10,244 nucleotides of DNA from Paracoccaceae bacterium (lineage in GTDB: Bacteria > Pseudomonadota > Alphaproteobacteria > Rhodobacterales > Rhodobacteraceae). The notes under the pieces are model-generated. The model was not told the origin of the DNA. It saw only the letters and a list, made by a program, of their open reading frames with translations, and made no database searches. A program made the translations under genes and the position numbers. The stretch is taken from assembly GCA_003447515.1 (NCBI GenBank), contig DLZA01000132.1, positions 624 to 10,867 of the forward strand. Reading direction: 5' to 3'. Position 1 is the first letter of the stretch. Each line of letters starts with the position of its first letter. Positions 1 through 6,605 of this stretch are shown here, one piece after another.

Positions 1-810
1 ATTTATGTAGAAATATATCCCGTAATAATAACCTCGGTGGACGAACTTCAAGAAGCCTTTGATTATCAATTTTATATTGGATACTCATTCGAGATTGATG
101 AAGACTTGGATTATTGTTTTTTTGAGTCGCAAGATCTTAGCGAAGGAATATTTGATCCACGTTTGGAATTTATGAACGCCATTGATATAGAGAGAATTAC
201 TCCTTTTGGGGTCGAGATTGAGGATTCAGAGATTTATGTCGACGCCAAGTATAAAGGTACCTTCAAAGGAAAATTAGACTTTACTTTTTATCCATTTGAT
301 AACCAAGACCTGCACATAGATATTTCGTCGACCTATTCAACTGATGATTTTAAAATACATCTTGAAGAACAAACAAATTCGCTTTTGGATGGTCTTTCTG
401 TACAAGGCTGGGACAAAGTGAACTTTTCAGCAAAGTTAGGTACAGAAATTTGGGATGGTGACGATGAAAAGTATGACTTGATCACTTATACAATTGAACT
501 TGACAGGCAGGTTATATCCATTTCGTTGCGTTTGTTTTTGCCGCTTTTGGTAATAGTCTCACTGAATTTCCTTTCTCTAGTTTTGGAACGCGATGATTTC
601 GAAACAAAAGTGGAAATCCAACTGGCGGCTCTAATTGCGGTAGCGGCCTACTCGATCTTAATGGACACTAAAATTCCCGATTTACCGTATATAACGCTCG
701 CGGATGCTATAATTGCATTTTCTTTTATGACGTCTGCTTTAATCTTAGCCCTTTCAATTTTGAAAAAAAGAAGGCGTGATAAAAATTTGAAATTTCCCAG
801 TTCAGGCTAA
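1..810 (+). CDS. Prokaryotic pentameric ligand-gated ion channel (Cys-loop superfamily), 5' partial, ending after M3
   Basis: Frame 1 is open from base 1, so the N-terminus lies outside the window; the GTG at 37 is internal. The visible part is the second half of the extracellular beta-sandwich domain, followed by membrane helices. Landmarks are FDPRLEFMNA in the ligand-binding domain and YPFDNQ at 289-306, the PFD signature of the Cys-loop equivalent; as usual in bacteria, the bracketing cysteines are missing. M1 (about 511-585) has the conserved mid-helix proline. M2 (601-663) starts ETKVEIQLAALIA and aligns without gaps to my recollection of GLIC M2. The M2-M3 loop is IPDLPYITLADA, and M3 spans about 691-765. 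The -2' position is Glu (601-603), as in cation-selective GLIC, and 2' is also Glu (613-615), where Thr/Ser is usual. After M3 come KKRRR and a stop, so M4 is missing. It would act as a plasma-membrane channel; ligand unknown. The family call is firm, functionality is doubtful. Confidence 0.87.
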   Translation: MYVEIYPVIITSVDELQEAFDYQFYIGYSFEIDEDLDYCFFESQDLSEGIFDPRLEFMNAIDIERITPFGVEIEDSEIYVDAKYKGTFKGKLDFTFYPFDNQDLHIDISSTYSTDDFKIHLEEQTNSLLDGLSVQGWDKVNFSAKLGTEIWDGDDEKYDLITYTIELDRQVISISLRLFLPLLVIVSLNFLSLVLERDDFETKVEIQLAALIAVAAYSILMDTKIPDLPYITLADAIIAFSFMTSALILALSILKKRRRDKNLKFPSSG

Positions 811-1181
811 AAAATTTAGTGTCTGAATGGGTATGCACCTTACAATTTCTCACTAATTTGACCAGTAGAGGGCGATCCATAAACTCCAATGTTGGGCAAT
901 TCTATCTGGGCAGCCCAACGCTTAAAGATTCAAGCATTATTTATATTTTATGGTGCCGCCACACGCCAATATTAATTTTATTTTAATTTTAAAGTTACTT
1001 AAAAAGTTTGATATTTTAAGAGTTTCTTTCGAAGGCAATCACCAAGCGAGCAACTGCTTTTTTCTTTCTAGGAGGCTATGAAGCGAAAATATCCATACGA
1101 GACAGAAGAACCCTGAAGTTCTGCGTCCTGATAAAACATAAACCTAAGCCTTTACACATAGGAATGCTAGATGGGAGAGCG
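811..1181. other. Intergenic region between convergent genes (AT-rich, hairpins, no clear gene)
   Basis: This gap separates the 3' ends of the ion-channel gene (+) and the ThDP-enzyme gene (-). It holds a hairpin with 7-bp arms at 891-919 and an AT-rich stretch at about 930-1020. A weak hairpin, AAGC (1044-1047) with GCTT (1056-1059), runs into a T/C-rich tract on the + strand and could be a poor terminator for the channel gene. A consensus AGGAGG at 1070-1075 is followed by a very short open frame. No classical strong terminator was found for either gene. No continuation of the channel resembling an M4 helix was found in the two alternative + frames just after its stop. Confidence 0.6.
891..919. 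repeat. Inverted repeat / hairpin downstream of channel gene
   Basis: GTTGGGC (891-897) pairs perfectly with GCCCAAC (913-919) across a 15-base loop. It lies 80 bases after the channel stop codon. No T-run follows directly on either strand, so it could be an RNA 3'-end stabilising hairpin or part of a factor-dependent terminator rather than a classical intrinsic terminator. Confidence 0.45.
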
Positions 1182-2807
1182 TCATCGATGCATCCTTGGC
1201 ATTGCAGCCGGGTCAAGTACCAGTTCCAACAGCACTGGACTATGCGTGCTGATTACAACTTCCAGTGCAGCATCTAGCTCGGCCATTGTGCTGACCCGCA
1301 AACCTGTAACACCCATCGACTTTGCCATGGCCGCAAATGAGGGCCAGGCGAAGGTGGAGAGAGAAGGGTCCATTTGCCGGTCTTTAAACTGTATATATTC
1401 GGCGCCATAGGCGGAGTCGTTACAAATCACCGTGACCATATCCAGCCCTTCACGCACAACCGAGGAAAATTCGGTCAGCCCGCCCATCATAAAACCGCCA
1501 TCACCACAAACAAACAACGTTTTATGCTCGGGACGTGCAACGGCTGCACCTATAGCATAGCCCATGCCCATACCAATTGCGCCAGTATTGATTGACAATA
1601 CAAAGTTCTTTGGCTCACAAACTCCAATGCGGCACCAGGCCTCAGTCATAAATCGGCCACCATCCGAGACGAAAAGTCGATCCTCTGGGAGCACGGTGTT
1701 TATCCGTTCCAAGGCGTGGCTATAATCTAGGGTCCCCGACACATTGTCAGGCTTGGCCAGGGAAAAACCTGCCTTGAGGCTATCTGGGTTGATCATATCT
1801 GTGGATTGCGAAGAGGAAATCTCGGCTTCATCAAGCCAGTACATAATGGTTTTGGCCACATGTGAAGGATCACCGTTCAGCATCACATCTGGGCTATGCC
1901 GACGACCAAGTTGGCGGATATCGTCGTCAATTTGCACGACACGAACGCCCTCAAGGTAGCTGCCATGAGCGGTAGTAAATCTGTTAAATCCAGCACCAAA
2001 CGCAAGCACACAGTCAGTCAAGCCAATGACCTCTGCCGCGGCAGGCGTGCTTACAGTGCCAAAGACACCAAGGTCATATGTGGTGCCTTTAAACAGCCCT
2101 TTGGCCTTGAGTGTAGTGGCAACTGGTGCACCAATACGTTCAGCCAATTTAAGCAAGACTTCACCCGCATCGATCGCACCTCGCCCTGCGAGGATTAACG
2201 GACGGCGAGCCGAAGCAATTATGCCAATAGCGTTATCAAGAGCCTCACCTTCACCTGGGATGGTAGACAGGTCTGGGACGTCAATTTGGGCCACTGTGTA
2301 TTGGGTTTTCTCCCACATCATGGCTGATGGCATGTTCAGCACAATAGGACGGCGTTCGAGCCGTGCACGACGAAAGGCGGTGGCTACATCCACAGCCACA
2401 GTGGCAGGGGTTTTTATTTGCTCGAAGCCAGCGCCTGTGGCTTCAATTAACGCTCGTTGGGATATGGCCTGCTGGTGGTCGGGATCTTCAACTGGTGTGT
2501 CACCACAAAGGAGTACAATAGGAATAGTTCCCTTTGTGCCCTCGATAAGCGCTGTGACAGCATTAGAGACAGCAGGCCCATGGGTGATTGTAACTGCGCC
2601 AACCTCGCCTGTGACCGAAGCATGACCCAGCGCCATTAAAACTGCGCCAGACTCGTGGGCTGCAGGGACGTATCGACCCTTAAGTTTATGCACATAGTAA
2701 TCAACAATGAAAATATTGGCATCCCCCATGAGACCATAGAGTGTTTCAACCTTTTGGTCCCGAAGGGCATGGGCAATCGCAGCGTGGACAGGCATTGTTT
2801 CGGACAT
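1182..2807 (-). CDS. ThDP-dependent enzyme, acetolactate synthase large-subunit-like / 2-oxoacid decarboxylase superfamily
   Basis: This 541-residue protein has the three-domain layout of the ThDP enzyme superfamily: N-terminal PYR domain (about 1-165), central domain (about 185-330) and C-terminal PP domain (about 360-541). The cofactor-activating glutamate is E52 in the AHESGAV motif. The Mg/ThDP motif starts at GDG (435-437) and ends at N463-D464, about 25 residues later, as expected. The enzyme would be cytoplasmic and act on a 2-oxoacid or aldehyde, by decarboxylation or carboligation. No small regulatory subunit (ilvN) is adjacent and the neighbours are a P450 and a TRAP importer, so branched-chain amino acid synthesis is unlikely and a catabolic C-C cleaving role is inferred. 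The ATG at 2807 has only a weak GAGAG upstream. A 353-base gap separates it from the P450 gene, so it may have its own promoter. The exact reaction is not deducible. Confidence 0.93.
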   Translation of the reverse strand: MSETMPVHAAIAHALRDQKVETLYGLMGDANIFIVDYYVHKLKGRYVPAAHESGAVLMALGHASVTGEVGAVTITHGPAVSNAVTALIEGTKGTIPIVLLCGDTPVEDPDHQQAISQRALIEATGAGFEQIKTPATVAVDVATAFRRARLERRPIVLNMPSAMMWEKTQYTVAQIDVPDLSTIPGEGEALDNAIGIIASARRPLILAGRGAIDAGEVLLKLAERIGAPVATTLKAKGLFKGTTYDLGVFGTVSTPAAAEVIGLTDCVLAFGAGFNRFTTAHGSYLEGVRVVQIDDDIRQLGRRHSPDVMLNGDPSHVAKTIMYWLDEAEISSSQSTDMINPDSLKAGFSLAKPDNVSGTLDYSHALERINTVLPEDRLFVSDGGRFMTEAWCRIGVCEPKNFVLSINTGAIGMGMGYAIGAAVARPEHKTLFVCGDGGFMMGGLTEFSSVVREGLDMVTVICNDSAYGAEYIQFKDRQMDPSLSTFAWPSFAAMAKSMGVTGLRVSTMAELDAALEVVISTHSPVLLELVLDPAAMPRMHR

Positions 2808-2865
2808 CTGATGCTCTCATGTGGCGCGAATGATTCAATAATTCAGTGAACCAGATATGGTGCGT

Positions 2866-2875
2866 GTTTGCAAAC
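2866..2875. promoter_or_regulatory. Perfect palindrome GTTTGCAAAC, candidate operator
   Basis: GTTTGCAAAC is a perfect 10-bp palindrome about 60 bases upstream of the ThDP-enzyme ATG. Its symmetric form with a central CG-type step recalls LacI-family operators, but no regulator gene is nearby and one 10-bp palindrome can occur by chance. The function is inferred. Confidence 0.2.
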
Positions 2876-2979
2876 GAGACTGTTGCGTTAAGCTCATTGG
2901 CTCGGAGGGTGGTTCAGTCGCAGTGATGCGTTCATAGTGATCATTTTTTCGCAAAGTATAACTCATCCTTATTGACCAT

Positions 2980-3105
2980 ATGGGGATTGTTGATGCGGTG
3001 GTTTTGACTGTTCTTATGATCCCAATGCCATGCGAGGCGGTTTTGCTGGTTCTCAATGACCTGAAGCTTTACCGAAAATTACGCGATCGCTTTACTGCCG
3101 CTTAA
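2980..3105 (+). pseudogene. Short + strand frame, possible small membrane peptide or gene remnant
   Basis: The frame from ATG 2980 encodes 41 residues, starting MGIVDAVVLTVLMIP. A hydrophobic stretch of about 20 residues is followed by a basic tail ending LYRKLRDRFTAA, typical of a membrane-protein C-terminus. The same frame is open only to a stop at 2959-2961. No Shine-Dalgarno sequence precedes the ATG. It is antisense to the direction of the surrounding cluster. I do not recognise the family. It could be a small membrane protein or the 3' end of a deleted gene; chance is also possible. Confidence 0.25.
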
Positions 3106-3160
3106 TAGCTTTTGATTTCACCACCTCTTATCGATGTACTTTGTGTCGTCAAACACTCAT

Positions 3161-4354
3161 TCAAAGCGCTACCCGCAAGCCCAATAGCCCTCGAAACGCG
3201 AATCCTTTGAAGATGATTTGGTCAGGGTTTGCAAGGGTCAGCGCTGGAAACCGTTTGAACAATTTTGGTAGTACAACCTGCGACGTCAAAAGGCGATATG
3301 CAGGCCCACCCAGGCAAGCGTGGGCACCCTCGCCAAAGGAATGATGACGTGCTGCAAAGCGATGGATGTCAAAGTGCTCGGGCCTGTGGCCAAAATCAGT
3401 GTCATGATTGGCTGAGGCCTGAACGGCCATAACCGTTTCTCCCTCCGGGATGTGCAGTCCGCGCATCACTAGTGCCTTTTTCACAATTCGGGGGCTGGCC
3501 TGAATGGGTGCCATCCAGCGCAGACCTTCTTCACAGGCGCGCGCCCAATCATTTGTGTCTTTGCAAGAGCGCAGTTGGCTAGGATTGCTGAGCAGGCCGC
3601 AGATTGTTGAGAGCAACGCGTCACGGGTTTCAATCACCGCACCACCAATGCAAATTTTCATGTTCGTTCTGACCTGGGACAGTTCGATCGGCTCCTGTGC
3701 ATTCACCATAATCGACAAAACGGAGCCATTAGGAGATGTGCGATACTGGCTGATCATTCTGTCAAAACTGGCGTTCATTTCAGCATTTGCTTGATCGCTA
3801 GTGGAAAAGACTGTTGGGTCATTGCTGGCATTCATCGCGCCCTTAACAAGCGCGTTAGCCCAGTCAAACAACTTTGCAGCACCTGCGTCATCCAGGCCAA
3901 GGACATATTTTAAATATCCAGCCGAAAGTGGTTCTGCAAAGGCCCGTGCCAGATCGGGGGTGGTTTGTAATGCCAGCGCATCTAGCAAACCGTCGGTGAG
4001 ACGTTCAAAAGCAGGTCGCCATTTTTCGACATATTCGGGCGTCAATGCAGGCATCATTGCTTCCCGTTCCCGAAGGTGGGGGCAGCCATCCTTCCGCATG
4101 AGCGTGTGCCCACCAAAGGCGCGATGCATCGGGCTAACTGTGTCGCTTGACCAAAAATGTTCTGCGTCGGTTTTAACGCGGGTGACGTCCTCTGCTTTTG
4201 TGAAGATGATCCGGCCACCCAGGGCTTGCAAGCGTACGATGGGGGTTGTGTCACGCAGCCGGGCGTAGACTTGGGTGGGAGTATTTTCCAACATTTCAGG
4301 TGTTGTGAGTGTATCTAACGGAATCTGTGCACCGGAGGTGGCAGTGTCAGGCAT
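3161..4354 (-). CDS. Cytochrome P450
   Basis: A soluble bacterial class I-type P450 of 397 residues, using a heme-thiolate centre for monooxygenation of an organic substrate. Residue numbers count from the ATG at 4354. The heme loop reads FGEGAHACLGG with the thiolate Cys at 347 (bases 3305-3337). The K-helix ExxR motif is E276-GL-R279 in CEEGLRW. A C-helix HLRER and an ANHDTDFGHRPEHFDIHR meander are present. The I-helix motif is GGAVIET, longer than the usual A/G-G-x-D/E-T. A TTG start at 4375 is possible. I prefer the ATG at 4354 because it overlaps the OsmC stop (ATGCCTGA), a classical coupled arrangement. It is the last gene of the TRAP-OsmC-P450 run. No redox partner gene is adjacent, so electrons must come from proteins encoded elsewhere. 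The substrate is unknown and probably related to the TRAP cargo. Confidence 0.96.
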   Translation of the reverse strand: MPDTATSGAQIPLDTLTTPEMLENTPTQVYARLRDTTPIVRLQALGGRIIFTKAEDVTRVKTDAEHFWSSDTVSPMHRAFGGHTLMRKDGCPHLREREAMMPALTPEYVEKWRPAFERLTDGLLDALALQTTPDLARAFAEPLSAGYLKYVLGLDDAGAAKLFDWANALVKGAMNASNDPTVFSTSDQANAEMNASFDRMISQYRTSPNGSVLSIMVNAQEPIELSQVRTNMKICIGGAVIETRDALLSTICGLLSNPSQLRSCKDTNDWARACEEGLRWMAPIQASPRIVKKALVMRGLHIPEGETVMAVQASANHDTDFGHRPEHFDIHRFAARHHSFGEGAHACLGGPAYRLLTSQVVLPKLFKRFPALTLANPDQIIFKGFAFRGLLGLRVAL

Positions 4355-4754
4355 TATTGGATTCCATGGTAACAATAATTTCGCAGGTCAGCGTATTGCT
4401 GACCGTGCAAAGTCCCTTGGCCATTTTCACGATTTCGCTTGCGGTGTTGGGATCATCCACCAGATCGCCAATCAGAGTGACAGTCATTACTTCGACGCGT
4501 CCAGGCAGGTTAGCTGCTTTTCTGCCCATAACTTTTACTGAAAACGGTTGGAGCACAATATCTTGACTCTTAGCTGCCCATTCCACTGACCTAACCATGC
4601 AATAGGCCAGCGAAGCTAGCAGCATGTCTACCGGTGTGCCATCAGGCGGGTGCGGTGATCGTTCAGAGGTAGCATCCGAGTAGTGCACGGTTTGGGTGCC
4701 GTTGAAGGATGCGAAGATAGGGCCGAAGCTTTTGGGCTTTGCTGTGAGTGTCAT
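4347..4754 (-). CDS. OsmC/Ohr-family protein (thiol-dependent peroxidase-like)
   Basis: This 135-residue protein has the two cysteines of the OsmC/Ohr fold: C52 in SLAYCMVRS, at the start of the long central helix, and C116 in GLCTVSNTL. In the family these form the peroxidatic and resolving pair that reduces organic hydroperoxides in the cytoplasm. The length and the N-terminal beta-rich part fit OsmC. The frame is open further upstream to 4826, but the start is placed at ATG 4754 because a GAGGAG ribosome site sits 9 bases upstream, overlapping the dctM stop. The 3' end overlaps the P450 start by 8 bases, so the two are probably translationally coupled. Its place inside a P450 operon suggests detoxifying peroxides from uncoupled P450 turnover or from a peroxidised substrate; this is inference. 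Confidence 0.9.
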   Translation of the reverse strand: MTLTAKPKSFGPIFASFNGTQTVHYSDATSERSPHPPDGTPVDMLLASLAYCMVRSVEWAAKSQDIVLQPFSVKVMGRKAANLPGRVEVMTVTLIGDLVDDPNTASEIVKMAKGLCTVSNTLTCEIIVTMESNNA

Positions 4755-4763
4755 ATCTGTCTG

Positions 4764-4769
4764 CTCCTC
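4764..4769 (-). promoter_or_regulatory. Ribosome-binding site of the OsmC gene, overlapping dctM stop
   Basis: GAGGAG on the - strand lies 9 bases before ATG 4754 and shares bases with the TGA stop of dctM (4768-4770). This decides the OsmC start against the longer open frame and suggests that ribosomes terminating on dctM reinitiate here. Confidence 0.75.
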
Positions 4770-6060
4770 AGAAGAATAGATTTGGAAGGAAAAGCACCAA
4801 TACTGGGAACATGGTGATAATGCCAATTGCGCATAAGTGGATCAACCAATAAGGCACTGTGGCGTAGGCGGCGCGGCCCAGTGTGACTTCATTGTTCGTT
4901 AGCGCGGTCAGAACGGATAAGTTAAGGCCCACCGGTGGTGTGATTTGGCCGATTTCGATGACAATAGTGATGATCACGCCAATCCAGATAGGGTCAAACC
5001 CGAGCCCTGTTAACAGTGGAAAGACCACAGGCAAGGTCATAATCATCAACGACAACCCGTCAAAGAAACAGCCAAGTACTAAGTATATCAGGATCACAAA
5101 CAGCAAAACACTGTAAGGCCCAAAACCACTTTGAGCAACATTTTCCAAAATCTGTTGAGGCAAGCCAAGTATGCTTACAGACTGCGCGAGGATTGTGGCC
5201 CCCAACACCAAAAACCCGATGGAAGTGAACAACAACACGGATTGATAGATGGCCACAATCAACTTGGAGAGTGTGAGATCACCCCAGATCGAACAGATCA
5301 GAATGGCCAGGACGACACCTACGCCTGCAGATTCTGTTGGCGTGGCGATACCGAACACGATGGAACCTATGACAGCAAAGATCAGCAACAAAAGTGGCCA
5401 GATATGGCGGAACCCTTTTAGGATATTCAAAAGGGAGGATCGGTTCGGATCATGCGGGGCAATCGCAGGATTGCGCAGGCATTTTACTAACAAGTACGTC
5501 ATAAACATCGCGCCCACCATCATCCCCGGTATGATGCCAGCAGCGAACAAACGCCCGATGGAGGTCTCGGTCAACGCACCATAAATCAGGAACGACAAGC
5601 TAGGAGGTATAAGCAGGCCCAGTGTGCCACCACCTGCTAGGCTGCCCACGACTGTGTCCTGGTCATAGCCACGTTTGGACATCTCGGGATAAGCCACTGA
5701 TCCAACCGCGGCGGCGGTTGAAAGGCTGGACCCACTGACAGCGCCGAACAAGGTGCAGACGGCAATGTTGGTGTGCAAAAGCCCGCCCGGAATATTGCGA
5801 AACACTGGGGCAAAAGCAGAATATGCCCGTTCGCTGATCCCGCTGCGTAGCAGTATTTCACCGAGTAAAATGAACATTGGTACCGCGCTGAGTGTAAAAG
5901 AATTGAAGACATTCCAGATCGCATCAATTGCAATGGACGTTGCCCCATTAGAGAAAAAATAGAGGATGAACAATCCGGTAAGACCCAGGGCTGCACCCAA
6001 TGCGACACCAGTACTGGCAGCCGCAATAACGCCGCCAACCAGGGTGATCCAGAGAGACAT
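4768..6060 (-). CDS. dctM: TRAP transporter large permease subunit (DctM family)
   Basis: A 430-residue, highly hydrophobic membrane protein, the usual length for the Na+-coupled large subunit of TRAP transporters. Family signatures are P61-MF near the start, FGAVSGSS at 105-112 followed by the small-residue stretch leading to YPEMSKRGYD, GTLGLLIPPS at 145-154, and a QITPPVGLNL repeat-type motif in the C-terminal half. It forms the ion-motive translocation path in the inner membrane together with DctQ, receiving substrate from DctP. Its ATG overlaps the dctQ stop by one base (TAATG), and GAGG lies just upstream inside dctQ, so translation is coupled. The gene symbol is given by family; the substrate is not necessarily a C4-dicarboxylate. 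Confidence 0.97.
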   Translation of the reverse strand: MSLWITLVGGVIAAASTGVALGAALGLTGLFILYFFSNGATSIAIDAIWNVFNSFTLSAVPMFILLGEILLRSGISERAYSAFAPVFRNIPGGLLHTNIAVCTLFGAVSGSSLSTAAAVGSVAYPEMSKRGYDQDTVVGSLAGGGTLGLLIPPSLSFLIYGALTETSIGRLFAAGIIPGMMVGAMFMTYLLVKCLRNPAIAPHDPNRSSLLNILKGFRHIWPLLLLIFAVIGSIVFGIATPTESAGVGVVLAILICSIWGDLTLSKLIVAIYQSVLLFTSIGFLVLGATILAQSVSILGLPQQILENVAQSGFGPYSVLLFVILIYLVLGCFFDGLSLMIMTLPVVFPLLTGLGFDPIWIGVIITIVIEIGQITPPVGLNLSVLTALTNNEVTLGRAAYATVPYWLIHLCAIGIITMFPVLVLFLPNLFF

Positions 6061-6596
6061 TAAGGAGCCTCACTTTGGGCGGAGAGTTTGCGCACATTTG
6101 TAGTTGGTGTGTCGAGTATCCCTAGCAACCGTACAATTAAGATCAGGCCAGTTATGACCAAGGACAAGGGCATGAGGGCCATCCATGGGTACAGCAGAAT
6201 ACGCGTGGTCTCTGTCTTGAGACTGCGTTTGAAGGCAAACTCAAACCAGGGGATTGTCTCCCAGATTAACCACCCAAAAAACACGATTCCCACGGTCAGA
6301 CCCAAAACTTGTACAAGGGCTTTGGCCTTGCCGCTCACGTATGTCGTCAGAAGCGAAACATGCACGTGTCTGTTGCGCAAAGTGACAATTGGTAGTCCCA
6401 AAAACAGTGCAACGCTCAACAGCAAACCGACGACTTCTTCCGTGATGTGAAGTGGTGTGTTGGCAAATTTACGCATTATTACACTGGTGACAATGACCCC
6501 TACAATTGTGGTCAGGCCCAGTGCGGCCAGCGCGGCACACGCCAGGGCTAGATACTCCAGCCCCAGCGATACGACCTTCTTTGCACCGCTCAACAT
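6060..6596 (-). CDS. dctQ: TRAP transporter small permease subunit (DctQ family)
   Basis: A 178-residue protein with four predicted membrane helices at about 15-40, 52-72, 90-113 and 133-157, the standard topology of the small TRAP subunit. The acidic pair E53-E54 at the start of the second helix and the polar RNRHVHV loop at 74-80 match the family pattern. It is an inner-membrane scaffold for DctM and docks the binding protein. The start ATG is 9 bases after the dctP stop; the ribosome site is weak, which suggests coupling to dctP translation. The N-terminal basic residues and a C-terminal polar tail of about 20 residues lie in the cytoplasm by the positive-inside rule. Confidence 0.95.
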   Translation of the reverse strand: MLSGAKKVVSLGLEYLALACAALAALGLTTIVGVIVTSVIMRKFANTPLHITEEVVGLLLSVALFLGLPIVTLRNRHVHVSLLTTYVSGKAKALVQVLGLTVGIVFFGWLIWETIPWFEFAFKRSLKTETTRILLYPWMALMPLSLVITGLILIVRLLGILDTPTTNVRKLSAQSEAP

Positions 6597-6605
6597 GCGT
6601 TCAGC

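Larger units (their letters stand above)
2808..3160. other. Intergenic region between P450 and ThDP-enzyme genes
   Basis: This 353-base stretch lies upstream of the ThDP-enzyme gene. It contains a perfect 10-bp palindrome at 2866-2875 and a short + strand frame (2980-3105) that reads like a protein C-terminus. No convincing sigma70 promoter and no intrinsic terminator for the P450 gene were found. A 73-residue - strand frame at 2835-3056 shows no recognisable domain. The stretch may be a remnant of a lost gene. Confidence 0.55.

Noticed and set aside
2026..2625. 199-residue + strand frame
   Set aside because: It lies wholly antisense to the ThDP-enzyme gene, whose motifs are unambiguous. The Ala/Ser/Arg-rich translation is typical of a shadow frame.
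1182..2807. Biosynthetic acetolactate synthase (ilvB) or sulfoacetaldehyde acetyltransferase (xsc)
   Set aside because: There is no ilvN neighbour, the protein is shorter than Xsc, and the context is a P450/TRAP cluster. The superfamily is certain, but a specific name is not.
2835..3056. 73-residue - strand frame between the P450 and ThDP genes
   Set aside because: Low-complexity, Ser/Thr/Arg-rich translation with no domain, no hydrophobic core and no ribosome site. It overlaps the more protein-like + strand frame.
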